The position numbers and the translations under genes were made by a program. The notes below the pieces were generated by a model. The model made no database searches. It was given only the letters and a program-made list of their open reading frames with translations, and had not been told where the DNA came from. A DNA stretch of 64,000 nt from Bacillus pseudomycoides DSM 12442 (GTDB lineage: Bacteria; Bacillota; Bacilli; Bacillales; Bacillaceae_G). Numbering within the stretch: position 1 is the first letter of the stretch; each line of letters begins with the position of its first letter. The stretch lies in contig NZ_CM000745.1 in the NCBI RefSeq assembly GCF_000161455.1, positions 4,672,747 to 4,736,746 on the forward strand, in the 5' to 3' direction. Below, piece after piece: positions 42,202-51,026 of the stretch.

Positions 42202-42263
42202 TCTAAACGGCCCATAATGGGCAAGGAGCAATTAATTATATAGTAATTACTCACGAGTTTAGA
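42202..42263 (-). promoter_or_regulatory. Possible S6:S18-binding leader structure of rpsF
   Basis: On the minus strand TCTAAAC pairs with GTTTAGA about 50 bases on, enclosing a hairpin GCCCATTATGGGC followed by CCG. A stem with an unpaired CCG beside a small hairpin is the known layout of the S6:S18 mRNA element. The ribosome site follows directly. Confidence 0.45.
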
Positions 42264-42307
42264 TTATATCATAGTAAGTTAGATGAATCAACTAACCAAT
42301 AAATAAA

Positions 42308-42342
42308 AAACTTGGCAAACATATGATATATTTGCCAAGTTT
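42308..42342 (-). terminator. Terminator of ychF
   Basis: Stem AAACTTGGCAAA/TTTGCCAAGTTT with an 11-base loop, 31 bases after the ychF stop codon. Confidence 0.85.
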
Positions 42343-42372
42343 ATATCCCTATTTTTCCTAGGAAATATAAAA

Positions 42373-43473
42373 TTACACGTTAAAGCGGAAGTGCATAACA
42401 TCTCCATCTTTTACGATATACTCTTTTCCTTCTAAACGTACTTTTCCAGCTTCTTTAGCTGCTGTCATAGAACCGTTCTCCATTAAATCATCATATGAAA
42501 CTGTTTCAGCACGAATAAATCCACGTTCAAAGTCTGTATGGATAACACCAGCACATTGTGGTGCCTTCATACCTTTCTTAAACGTCCATGCACGTACTTC
42601 TTGTACACCAGCTGTGAAATAAGTAGCTAAGCCTAATAAATCGTATGCAGCACGAATCAGCTGATCTAAACCTGATTCTTCAATACCTAACTCTTCAAGG
42701 AATACTTTTTTCTCTTCCTCATCTAACTCAGCAATTTCTGATTCAATTTTTGCACAAACAACAATTACTTGTGAATTTTCATTTGCCGCAAATTCTTTTA
42801 CCATCTGCACATATTCATTTTCAGATGGATCCATGATATCATCTTCACTTACGTTTGCTACATAAAGCATCTCTTTCGTCGTAAGCAAATGAAGACCTTT
42901 AACAATTTTCATTTGTTCTTCTGTAAACTCAACAGTACGAGCTGGTTTTCCCGCTTCAAATGCTTCTTTTAAGCGAACTAAAATTTCGTGCTCATATACT
43001 GCTTCTTTATCCTTTTGTCTTGCTAATTTTGCTACACGTTCAATACGTTTATCAACAGATTCTAAATCTGCTAAAATTAGCTCTAAATTGATTGTTTCAA
43101 TATCATCAATTGGATCTACTTTTCCTGAAACGTGTGTAATATTTTCATCCTCAAAACAACGAACAACTTGGCAAATTGCGTCTACTTGGCGAATATGAGA
43201 TAAGAATTTGTTTCCTAATCCTTCACCTTTACTTGCACCTTTTACGATACCTGCGATATCAGTAAATTCAAATACAGTTGGAACAGTTTTTTTCGGTTCT
43301 ACTAGTTCCGTTAATTTATTTAAGCGTTCATCTGGTACTTCTACAATCCCTACGTTCGGATCAATTGTACAGAATGGATAGTTTGCAGATTCTGCTCCCG
43401 CTTGTGTAATTGCATTAAATAATGTTGATTTCCCTACGTTAGGTAAACCAACAATCCCAGCCGTTAATCCCAT
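42373..43473 (-). CDS. ychF: Ribosome-binding ATPase YchF (Obg family)
   Basis: 366 residues. P-loop GLPNVGKSTLFNAIT, switch region with DIAGIVKGASKGEGLGNKFL, and the C-terminal TGS domain (YFTAGVQEVRAWTF, then AGVIHTDFERGFIRAE). YchF prefers ATP over GTP owing to the altered G4 motif (NVSEDD in place of NKxD). ATG with GGAG 8 bases upstream; the frame also opens at a GTG three codons earlier. Corresponds to yyaF of B. subtilis. Confidence 0.96.
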   Translation of the reverse strand: MGLTAGIVGLPNVGKSTLFNAITQAGAESANYPFCTIDPNVGIVEVPDERLNKLTELVEPKKTVPTVFEFTDIAGIVKGASKGEGLGNKFLSHIRQVDAICQVVRCFEDENITHVSGKVDPIDDIETINLELILADLESVDKRIERVAKLARQKDKEAVYEHEILVRLKEAFEAGKPARTVEFTEEQMKIVKGLHLLTTKEMLYVANVSEDDIMDPSENEYVQMVKEFAANENSQVIVVCAKIESEIAELDEEEKKVFLEELGIEESGLDQLIRAAYDLLGLATYFTAGVQEVRAWTFKKGMKAPQCAGVIHTDFERGFIRAETVSYDDLMENGSMTAAKEAGKVRLEGKEYIVKDGDVMHFRFNV

Positions 43474-43552
43474 ATTTTTCACTCCTATGTCTCAATCTTC
43501 CATCATTATAGATAGTAACGAATAAAATGACAAGTTCCCTAAAAGTTCAAAA

Positions 43553-43583
43553 AAGTAACAGCTGCCTGGAGCAGCTGTTACTT
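43553..43583 (-). terminator. Terminator of the mscS-DUF951 transcript
   Basis: A perfect 13-bp stem AAGTAACAGCTGC/GCAGCTGTTACTT with a 5-base loop. Confidence 0.88.
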
Positions 43584-43588
43584 CTTCT

Positions 43589-43786
43589 CTATTCTTCATG
43601 CTTTACAAGAATTTTTTTCACCTTGCGATCAAACTCTCTTCGAGGAATCATTACCGAATGGCCACATCCCTCGCACTTAACGCGGATATCCATTCCCATA
43701 CGAATAATTTTCCAACGATTTGCACCACATGGATGGGCCTTCTTCATTTCCACAACATCGTACAAGTTATATTGCTTTTGCTCCAC
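43589..43786 (-). CDS. DUF951 family small protein (YyzM-like)
   Basis: 65 residues: YNLYDVVEMKKAHPCGANRWKI, then VKCEGCGHSVMIPRREFDRKVKKI. The CG and CxxC pairs suggest a small metal site. This is the DUF951 pattern found next to ychF in many Firmicutes; no function is established. The start is a GTG with GGGG 8 bases upstream. It lies 20 bases after the MscS gene and shares its transcript. Confidence 0.9.
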   Translation of the reverse strand: MEQKQYNLYDVVEMKKAHPCGANRWKIIRMGMDIRVKCEGCGHSVMIPRREFDRKVKKILVKHEE

Positions 43787-43806
43787 TCTCTAAACCCCTC
43801 TCACAA

Positions 43807-44688
43807 CTAATTTGCTTTCTCACTAACCATTTCTTCCCGATTATATAAGACCATACGTGGATATGGAATTTCAATACCATGTAAATCAAGACGATTTTTA
43901 ATCTCTTTACGAAGGGCTCTAGCAATAGCCATATGTTTCATTGGTTCTACTTCAGAGACAACACGTAGTACAACTTCAGATGCAGCAAGTGTTTGAATTC
44001 CTAATAATTCTGGTTTTGCTACCATTTCTTCATATCTTTCAGGTAATTCCTCTAATAAATCTTCAATTACCTGTTCTGCTCGTGCTATATCACCTTCATA
44101 GGAAATTGATATATCAACAAAAGCTACACTATTACTAATGGAAAAGTTCGTTACTTGCGTAATACCACCATTTGGCAAAATATGAATTTCCCCTGTCCAG
44201 CTTTTTATCTTTGTTGTACGTAATCCAATTTCTAAAACTACACCTTCAAATTGACCGATACGAACATGGTCACCTACCGAAAACTGATCTTCTAATAAAA
44301 TAAACAATCCTGTAATAACATCTTTTACTAAGCTTTGAGCACCAAAACCGACTGCTAAACCGATTACCCCAGCCCCAGCTAGTAAACCTGATGCATTAAT
44401 GTTAAATACGCCTAAAATCGCTATTAACATTATGAACATAACAACGTATGCCACAATGTTTTCAAGCAATTTCGCTACTGTAACTGTACGACGCTCTGAG
44501 ATTTGAATTGGTGAACGACTTCCCATACGGAATGCATTTCTTACAATTGCTCTAGCAATACGTACTACTACTGCACCAAGTACTAAAATTATCAATATTT
44601 TTAATGTTGCCATTCCGACATAAGCCCAACGATCTGAATCTAATAAATATCTCTTGGTAGCTTCGAATCCTTGTGTTAATACATCCAT
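43807..44688 (-). CDS. Small-conductance mechanosensitive channel family protein (MscS)
   Basis: 293 residues: three membrane helices (about 25-45, 70-95, 98-125) with the pore helix GLLAGAGVIGLAVGFGAQSL, then the beta domain (FSVGDHVRIGQFEGVVLEIGLRTTKI) and an alpha/beta domain ending in IEIPYPRMVLY. This is the MscS core, which releases solutes on hypo-osmotic shock. ATG with GAGAGG 8 bases upstream. It corresponds to yyaE-position genes of Bacilli. Confidence 0.93.
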   Translation of the reverse strand: MDVLTQGFEATKRYLLDSDRWAYVGMATLKILIILVLGAVVVRIARAIVRNAFRMGSRSPIQISERRTVTVAKLLENIVAYVVMFIMLIAILGVFNINASGLLAGAGVIGLAVGFGAQSLVKDVITGLFILLEDQFSVGDHVRIGQFEGVVLEIGLRTTKIKSWTGEIHILPNGGITQVTNFSISNSVAFVDISISYEGDIARAEQVIEDLLEELPERYEEMVAKPELLGIQTLAASEVVLRVVSEVEPMKHMAIARALRKEIKNRLDLHGIEIPYPRMVLYNREEMVSEKAN

Positions 44689-44960
44689 ATACTTCTACCT
44701 CTCCGATAAAAATTTCTTTTTCATTCATTCTTTATTGTATCAGAAGTTTTCTCCATTTCTGAAAAAAAATTTATTGCTGTATTTGCATTTGTTCACTTTG
44801 ATTCAGGTATAAAATGTAATGAATATATATATACTAGTACTATTATTTCCTGTTTTATAAACGGCTTGCAAAAATAAAGAACTTATAATTTTCCATATTA
44901 CATTTTTTTCAATAAAACTTTACAGTGAATCATAAAATTTATCAGAAGGATGGATGATTC

Positions 44961-45557
44961 ATGAATATAGGGAATTTCCGCTTACCTTTTTTTGAAAAAG
45001 AATCACAAAATATTATGCATCACGATTTAGAGGCTTGTACAACAATTAGTGATTTTCTTCTCTCACATATACCTATTAGTCAAAATACCCCCCTCAGCCT
45101 AATTTGCATAGGAACAGATCGTTCAACCGGTGACGCCCTTGGCCCACTAGTCGGATCTAAACTAGAACAAATGAACATTCAAAATTTCCACGTATTCGGC
45201 ACACTTGATGAACCAATCCATGCGTTAAATCTCGAAGATAAAATTCAGAATATACAAACTTTAATTCCTGATTCTTTTATTATTGCCATTGATGCTTGTC
45301 TTGGAAAATCACAAAGTATCGGTTCCATAACTGTTGGTGAAGGACCTAGTAAACCTGGTGCAGCAATGAACAAAAAGTTACCTGTAATTGGCGAGCTACA
45401 CATACATGGTATCGTAAATTTAAATGGTTTCATGGAATTTTTTGTCTTGCAAAATACAAGATTAAGCCTCGTTATGAAAATGGCGGACGTTATTGCCCAA
45501 AGTATAAAGGAAACAGATCAGAAATTATCCGTATTAAAAAAGGCAAACCATCTATAA
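44961..45557 (+). CDS. yyaC: YyaC, sporulation protein of the GPR-like DUF1256 family
   Basis: 198 residues. LICIGTDRSTGDALGPLVGSKL and FIIAIDACLGKSQSIGSI are the family's active-site-like segments, and KPGAAMNKKLPVIGELHIHGIVN follows. YyaC resembles the spore protease GPR fold and is expressed in the forespore in B. subtilis; its role is not fixed. ATG with AAGGATGG 7 bases upstream. It is the only plus-strand gene on this side of oriC between 25 and 55 kb. The terminator overlaps its last codons. Confidence 0.93.
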   Translation: MNIGNFRLPFFEKESQNIMHHDLEACTTISDFLLSHIPISQNTPLSLICIGTDRSTGDALGPLVGSKLEQMNIQNFHVFGTLDEPIHALNLEDKIQNIQTLIPDSFIIAIDACLGKSQSIGSITVGEGPSKPGAAMNKKLPVIGELHIHGIVNLNGFMEFFVLQNTRLSLVMKMADVIAQSIKETDQKLSVLKKANHL

Positions 45558-45574
45558 ATAAAAAGATGGTTTGC
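45543..45574. terminator. Bidirectional terminator between yyaC and parB
   Basis: Stem GCAAACCATCT/AGATGGTTTGC with a 10-base loop; the yyaC stop codon lies at the loop. Confidence 0.85.
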
Positions 45575-45577
45575 TTT

Positions 45578-46429
45578 TCAGTTTTCCCCAGATAATAATT
45601 CTAAAATGCGATTTAAATCTTCCTTATCGAAAAATTCTATTTCAATTTTCCCTTTTTCTTTCTTTGTTTCTTTAATTTTTACACCTGTTCCAAACTTTTC
45701 TCTTAACAATGTTTCACGCTCTTCGAAAAATATATTCCGCTCTCGCTTCACTGTCTTTGTTTCACGTGAAACGCGTTGATGAATCTGTTGAACAATTTGC
45801 TCTAGCTGTCTAACATTCAATCCTTCTTTTTCAATACGCTTTAATAAAGACTTTAGCTGTTCTTCATCTTTTATTGTAAGTAATGTCCGTCCATGTGCCA
45901 TGGATAGACTTCCATTCGCAATCATTTCTTGAACAAATAAAGGAAGTGTAAGCAACCGAACATAATTAGCAATATATGGCCTACTTTTTCCAAGGCGCTT
46001 TGCTAATTGCTCTTGAGTTACATTCAACTCATCCATTAGCATTTGATATGCCAAAGCTTCTTCCATTGGATTTAAATCTTCACGTTGTAGATTTTCTAAC
46101 AAAGCAAACTCCATCATTTGCTGTTCATTTAATTCTCGAACGACAGCTGGCACCTTTTCAAGGCATGCTTCTTTTGCAGCACGGTATCTACGTTCACCAG
46201 CAACGATTTCATATCCTTTAATACTTTTCCTTACGATTAAAGGCTGTAAAATACCATGTTCTTTAATAGATGCTGCCAGTTCTTGAATAGCTTCTTTTTG
46301 AAAGTTTTTACGCGGTTGGTAGGGGTTTGGCCTTAATTCAGTTAGTGCAATTTCCTGAATTTTTTCTTCCTCTCTCACATCTAAATCTGGAAAAAAAGCA
46401 TTAATCCCTCTTCCTAATCCTTTAGCCAC
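45578..46429 (-). CDS. parB: Chromosome-partitioning protein ParB (Spo0J)
   Basis: 283 residues. CTP-binding ParB N-terminal domain (LRPNPYQPRKNF, and GERRYRAAKEA), central helix-turn-helix for parS (VTQEQLAKRLGKSRPYIANYVRLL), and a C-terminal dimer domain (KGKIEIEFFDKEDLNRILELL). The start is a GTG inside the end of parA, by alignment with Spo0J (VAKGLGRGIN); a TTG two codons earlier is possible. It spreads from parS and loads SMC. A parS site lies within its own coding sequence. Confidence 0.96.
   Translation of the reverse strand: MAKGLGRGINAFFPDLDVREEEKIQEIALTELRPNPYQPRKNFQKEAIQELAASIKEHGILQPLIVRKSIKGYEIVAGERRYRAAKEACLEKVPAVVRELNEQQMMEFALLENLQREDLNPMEEALAYQMLMDELNVTQEQLAKRLGKSRPYIANYVRLLTLPLFVQEMIANGSLSMAHGRTLLTIKDEEQLKSLLKRIEKEGLNVRQLEQIVQQIHQRVSRETKTVKRERNIFFEERETLLREKFGTGVKIKETKKEKGKIEIEFFDKEDLNRILELLSGEN
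45758..45773. other. parS site inside parB
   Basis: TGTTTCACGTGAAACG, 15 of 16 matches to the Bacillus consensus TGTTTCACGTGAAACA. B. subtilis also has a parS inside its spo0J gene. Confidence 0.88.
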
Positions 46430-47183
46430 CAGCAATCACTTCCTCTGCTAAATCTATATACACTTCTGCACCTCTTGATTTAGCATCATACTGCATAATT
46501 GGTTTTCCATGACTTGGTGCTTCACTCAAACGAACATTGCGCGGAATAATAGAACGATATACTTTATCTCGAAAATATTTCTTCACTTCATCTATAACTT
46601 GAATCCCTAAATTTGTACGTGCATCTAGCATGGTTAATAGTACACCTTGAATTGCTAAATTTTTATTTAAATGCTTTTGTACAAGTCGAACTGTATTCAG
46701 TAATTGACTCAATCCTTCCAATGCGTAGTATTCACACTGAACTGGAATAATAACAGAATCTGCTGCCGTTAGTGCATTAATTGTTAATAAGCCTAAAGAT
46801 GGGGGACAATCAATAATAATATAATCATATTCATTACGGATTGGCTGCAAAGCCCTTTGTAAACGAACTTCCCGGGAAATGGTCGGTACCAGTTCAATTT
46901 CAGCACCTGCCAATTGAATTGTAGCAGGTAGAACATCTAAATTTTCAGTTGCGGTTTTTTGTATAACCCCTTGAACATCAGTATCTTCCACAAGAACATT
47001 ATAAATACATTGATCTAATTCCGACTTTTCAATTCCTACACCTGTCGTTGCGTTCCCCTGAGCATCAATGTCAATAAGCAATACTTTTTTTCCTACCTGT
47101 GCCAATCCAGCTCCTAGGTTAACAGACGTTGTTGTTTTCCCTACACCGCCTTTTTGATTAGCAATAGCAATGATTTTTCCCAT
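46422..47183 (-). CDS. parA: Chromosome-partitioning ATPase ParA (Soj)
   Basis: 253 residues. Deviant Walker A ANQKGGVGKTTTSVNLG at the N-terminus, IIIDCPPSLGLLTINAL, and the C-terminal VRLSEAPSHGKPIMQYD. In Bacillus Soj also switches DnaA activity depending on its ATP state, so it links segregation to initiation. ATG with TAGGTGA 4-5 bases upstream. The end overlaps parB by 8 bases. Confidence 0.97.
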   Translation of the reverse strand: MGKIIAIANQKGGVGKTTTSVNLGAGLAQVGKKVLLIDIDAQGNATTGVGIEKSELDQCIYNVLVEDTDVQGVIQKTATENLDVLPATIQLAGAEIELVPTISREVRLQRALQPIRNEYDYIIIDCPPSLGLLTINALTAADSVIIPVQCEYYALEGLSQLLNTVRLVQKHLNKNLAIQGVLLTMLDARTNLGIQVIDEVKKYFRDKVYRSIIPRNVRLSEAPSHGKPIMQYDAKSRGAEVYIDLAEEVIAGG

Positions 47184-47330
47184 GATGTCACCTACTTTCA
47201 ACCTTTCTGTCTTATTCTGAAAATAATTATGTTTATTGTAACATGAAATGAAAATTTTTCTTTTGCATCCTTATTAAACTTCAAAATTTATTCCAAAACT
47301 CCTTCTTCATTTAAGAAGAAAAATATAGGA

Positions 47331-47362
47331 AAAGAGATCTCTCCAAAGGATGAGATCTCTTG
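47331..47362 (-). terminator. Terminator of noc
   Basis: Stem AAGAGATCTC/GAGATCTCTT with a 10-base loop right after the noc stop codon. Confidence 0.8.
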
Positions 47363-47372
47363 CAAATATGAA

Positions 47373-48245
47373 TTATTTTTTTTTAGGAATCTTAATTGTG
47401 ATCTGATAGTACTCATCAAATTCTTCTTCTTCAGAGTTTACTTTCAGTCCACTATTTGTAACCATTTGTAGCGATTGTCTAATCGTATTCATTGCAATTC
47501 GCATATCACGACTTACTGCTTTCTGTTTTGCCTTACGCTTTGGTTTTACTTCTTCCAATAGCTTAGCAATGCGTTCCTCAGTCTGTTTTACATTCAATTG
47601 CTTTTCTACAATTTCTTGTAAAACTTTCAACTGTAATTCTTCATTTTTTAAAGGAATAAGGGCACGGGCATGACGTTCTGTAATACTCTTTTCTAGCAAT
47701 GCTCGTTTAATTTCTTCAGGCAACTTTAATAATCGCAACTTATTTGCGATTGTTGATTGTCCTTTTCCGAGCCTCTGCGCTAATGCCTCTTGTGTTAAAT
47801 TATGTAACTCAATTAGCTTTTGATAAGCAACAGCCTCTTCAATTGCTGTTAATTCCTCACGTTGCAAGTTCTCAATGAGAGCAACAGAAGCTGTTTCCGT
47901 ATCATTTAAGTTTTTAATAATCGCTGGAACTTTTTCCCACCCTAATTTCGTTGCAGCACGAAAACGTCTTTCCCCGGCAATAATTTCATACTTATCTTCT
48001 TCATATTTTCTGATAACAATTGGTTGAATGAGTCCATGTGTACGAATGGTCAACGCAAGTTCATCAATACGCGCGGCATCAAAAACTGTACGTGGTTGAT
48101 AGCGATTGGGAATGATATTTGCTATCGGAATTTCTTGTATTTCTTCATGTATCTTTTTATCTATTTCTTCATGGCTTTCGTTTTGTAATTCGAATTCGCT
48201 CTCTTTATCTCCAAAGCCAAATAAACGAGAAAACGTATTTTTCAT
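47373..48245 (-). CDS. noc: Nucleoid occlusion protein Noc
   Basis: 290 residues, a ParB paralogue. A membrane-binding amphipathic start (MKNTFSRLFGFGDKE) is typical of Noc and absent in ParB. Then come IPNRYQPRTVF, GERRFRAATKLG and the helix-turn-helix LTQEALAQRLGKGQSTIANKLRLL, where GQSTIANK replaces the SRPYIANY of ParB, matching the Noc branch. It blocks division over the nucleoid. ATG start; a parS-like palindrome lies 46-61 bases upstream. Confidence 0.96.
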   Translation of the reverse strand: MKNTFSRLFGFGDKESEFELQNESHEEIDKKIHEEIQEIPIANIIPNRYQPRTVFDAARIDELALTIRTHGLIQPIVIRKYEEDKYEIIAGERRFRAATKLGWEKVPAIIKNLNDTETASVALIENLQREELTAIEEAVAYQKLIELHNLTQEALAQRLGKGQSTIANKLRLLKLPEEIKRALLEKSITERHARALIPLKNEELQLKVLQEIVEKQLNVKQTEERIAKLLEEVKPKRKAKQKAVSRDMRIAMNTIRQSLQMVTNSGLKVNSEEEEFDEYYQITIKIPKKK

Positions 48246-48290
48246 ACATATTCCACCACCTTTGGGCCTATTGAATGTCCTACACAGAAA

Positions 48291-48306
48291 TGTTTCCTAT
48301 GAAACA
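48291..48306. other. parS-like palindrome with altered centre upstream of noc
   Basis: TGTTTCCTATGAAACA: outer arms TGTTTC and GAAACA are identical to parS, but the centre is CTAT instead of ACGT. The palindrome extends to 9-bp arms (AAATGTTTC/GAAACATTT). Confidence 0.5.
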
Positions 48307-48350
48307 TTTACGTTTTCATTTATATAATTTAATCTTACGTCTAATAAGAT

Positions 48351-49070
48351 TTATTTTTCAATAGGTAATTTATTGGGTGTCCCTGGCTTACGCGGATATT
48401 TCTTTGGTGTTTTGCGCTTTTTCACGATTGCTAAAATATTACGTTCACTTTCTTCAAATGGTAATTGGAAAGTAGAAATCTCTTTTAGTTCACCGCCAAG
48501 TATTTCTAAAGCATACTTACCATTTTCAATCTCTTCGTTGGCAGCTGCACCTTTCATAGCGATAAATGTCCCACCTACTTTTACAAGAGGTAAACATAAC
48601 TCACTCAATACAGAAAGACGTGCTACCGCACGCGCCATCACGATATCAAATGATTCACGTACACCTTCTTTTTTCCCAAATGTTTCAGCACGATCATGAC
48701 AAAACGCAACATCACTTAGCTCTAATTTTTGGGCTAAATGATTTAAAAAATTGATACGTTTTTGCAATGAATCTACAATCGTTACTTTTAAATGCGGGAA
48801 ACAAATTTTCAATGGAATACTTGGAAATCCTGCTCCTGCACCGACATCACAAATAGAAAATGGCTTTGAAAAATCATTATAAAAAGCAGCTGTAATCGAG
48901 TCAAAAAAGTGTTTTAAATACACTTCTTCTTTCTCTGTAATAGCTGTTAAATTCATTTTCTCATTCCATTCTACTAATGTTTCAAAGTAGATTTTAAATT
49001 GCTCTAATTGCCTAGGAGAAAGATTAATTCCTCTTTCTCCTAGCATAGATTGAAATTGTTCTATGTTCAT
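48351..49070 (-). CDS. rsmG: 16S rRNA (guanine527-N7)-methyltransferase RsmG
   Basis: 239 residues. SAM-binding motif ICDVGAGAGFPSIPLKICFP, VDSLQKRINFLNHL and MARAVARLSVL are RsmG signatures; loss of this enzyme gives low-level streptomycin resistance in many bacteria. ATG with AAGGAG upstream. It follows mnmG by 21 bases on the same strand; the C-terminus is lysine- and proline-rich (KKRKTPKKYPRKPGTP). Confidence 0.97.
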   Translation of the reverse strand: MNIEQFQSMLGERGINLSPRQLEQFKIYFETLVEWNEKMNLTAITEKEEVYLKHFFDSITAAFYNDFSKPFSICDVGAGAGFPSIPLKICFPHLKVTIVDSLQKRINFLNHLAQKLELSDVAFCHDRAETFGKKEGVRESFDIVMARAVARLSVLSELCLPLVKVGGTFIAMKGAAANEEIENGKYALEILGGELKEISTFQLPFEESERNILAIVKKRKTPKKYPRKPGTPNKLPIEK

Positions 49071-49091
49071 CTTGCCATATCTCCTTATTAT

Positions 49092-50981
49092 TTATTGGTT
49101 CGATACTCGCGCAATTTTTCCTTGTTCAATATACACAAGTAAAATGGAAATATCAGCTGGATTTACTCCGGAAATACGGGATGCTTGCCCCATAGAAAGA
49201 GGACGAACATCTTTTAATTTTTGTCTTGCTTCAGAAGCGATTCCAGAAATCGCATCATAATCAATATCAACAGGAATCTTTTTGCTTTCCATTTTCTTCA
49301 TACGTTCTACTTGTTGTAAGGATTTTTCAATATATCCTTCATACTTAATTTGAATTTCTACCTGCTCTGCAATTTCATCGTGTATTTCCACTTCACTTGG
49401 CGCAAGAATACGAATATGTTCATACGTCATTTCCGGACGACGTAGTAAGTCACTTGCACGTATTCCATCCTTTAATTCACTTCCACCAACACTGCGAATT
49501 AATTCTTGCACTTCAGGACGTGGTTTAATAATAATGCTTTCTAAACGTAATTTTTCTTGTTCAATCTGTTCCTTTTTCACAGTAAAACGCCCGTAACGCT
49601 CTTCTGGAATTAAGCCAATTTCTTGGCCAATTTCTGTTAAACGAAGATCGGCATTATCATGACGCAATAATAGACGGTATTCAGCACGGGATGTTAAAAG
49701 ACGATATGGTTCGTTTGTCCCTTTTGTCACAAGATCATCAATTAAAACACCAATATAAGCATCTGAACGACCTAAAATAACCTCTTTCTTCCCTAGAGAG
49801 CGGCATGCTGCGTTAATCCCGGCCATAATTCCTTGTCCTGCTGCTTCTTCGTAACCAGACGTACCGTTAATTTGACCTGCTGTATATAAATTTTTAATTT
49901 TTTTCGTCTCCAGTGTCGGCCACAACTGAGTTGGCACAATTGCATCATATTCGATCGCATAACCTGTACGCATCATCTCAACATTCTCTAAACCAGGAAT
50001 CGTTTTAAGCATTTCACGCTGGACATCTTCCGGTAAACTTGTTGACAAACCTTGTACATATACTTCCTGTGTATTACGACCTTCCGGCTCTAAGAAAATT
50101 TGATGACGCGGTTTATCGTTAAATCGCACCACTTTATCTTCAATTGAAGGACAGTAACGTGGACCTGTTCCTTTAATCATACCAGAATACATAGCTGAAC
50201 GATGCAAGTTTCGATCAATTAAACGATGTGTCTCTTCACTTGTATATGTTAACCAACATGGAATTTGATCCATAATAAATTTTGTGGTTTCAAAAGAAAA
50301 TGCACGTGGTTTTTCATCACCCGGTTGAATTTCCGTTTTACTATAATCAATTGTATTGCTATTCACACGAGGAGGCGTACCTGTTTTAAATCTGACAAGA
50401 TCAAAGCCAAGTTCCTCTAGATGCTCAGATAATGTGATAGATGGTTGCTGATTATTCGGACCACTTGAGTATTTTAAATCGCCCATGATAATCTCACCAC
50501 GTAGGAATGTACCCGTTGTAATTACAACTGTTTTCGCTGTATATTCAGCACCTGATTGTGTAATTACACCTTTACATACATCATCCTCAACAATTAGACG
50601 CTCTACCATTCCTTGACGTAATGTTAAATTTGGCGTTTCTTCAATTGTTTTCTTTAATTCGTGTTGATATGAAAATTTATCCGCTTGTGCACGAAGGGCG
50701 CGTACAGCTGGACCTTTTCCCGTGTTTAACATACGCATTTGGATGTGAGTTTTATCAATGTTTCGTCCCATCTCACCGCCTAATGCATCAATCTCACGTA
50801 CAACAATCCCTTTCGCTGGTCCACCAACAGAAGGGTTACATGGCATAAAAGCAACCATATCTAAATTAATTGTTAACATTAATGTTTTTGAGCCCATTCG
50901 TGCTGCTGCAAGCCCAGCTTCACATCCTGCATGACCTGCACCGATTACTATGACATCGTAAGAACCGGCATTGTATCCCAT
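49092..50981 (-). CDS. mnmG: tRNA uridine-5-carboxymethylaminomethyl modification enzyme MnmG
   Basis: 629 residues, full length. FAD-binding VIGAGHAGCEAGLAAARMG, then NPSVGGPAKGIVVREIDALG and the signature GPRYCPSIEDK, with AGQINGTSGYEEAAGQGI near residue 375. It works with MnmE to modify U34 of tRNAs that read split codon boxes. ATG with GGAGGAATAATA just upstream. Middle of the mnmE-mnmG-rsmG series. Confidence 0.98.
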   Translation of the reverse strand: MGYNAGSYDVIVIGAGHAGCEAGLAAARMGSKTLMLTINLDMVAFMPCNPSVGGPAKGIVVREIDALGGEMGRNIDKTHIQMRMLNTGKGPAVRALRAQADKFSYQHELKKTIEETPNLTLRQGMVERLIVEDDVCKGVITQSGAEYTAKTVVITTGTFLRGEIIMGDLKYSSGPNNQQPSITLSEHLEELGFDLVRFKTGTPPRVNSNTIDYSKTEIQPGDEKPRAFSFETTKFIMDQIPCWLTYTSEETHRLIDRNLHRSAMYSGMIKGTGPRYCPSIEDKVVRFNDKPRHQIFLEPEGRNTQEVYVQGLSTSLPEDVQREMLKTIPGLENVEMMRTGYAIEYDAIVPTQLWPTLETKKIKNLYTAGQINGTSGYEEAAGQGIMAGINAACRSLGKKEVILGRSDAYIGVLIDDLVTKGTNEPYRLLTSRAEYRLLLRHDNADLRLTEIGQEIGLIPEERYGRFTVKKEQIEQEKLRLESIIIKPRPEVQELIRSVGGSELKDGIRASDLLRRPEMTYEHIRILAPSEVEIHDEIAEQVEIQIKYEGYIEKSLQQVERMKKMESKKIPVDIDYDAISGIASEARQKLKDVRPLSMGQASRISGVNPADISILLVYIEQGKIARVSNQ

Positions 50982-51026
50982 TATTATTCCTCCTAAAATT
51001 ATCTATCCTTCTAAAACAACTATATG

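Noticed and set aside
44689..44960. Forespore or sigma-B promoter for yyaC
   Set aside because: GGTAT- and TATAAT-like words occur, but none has a matching -35 at the right distance. The gap shows nothing else I can support.
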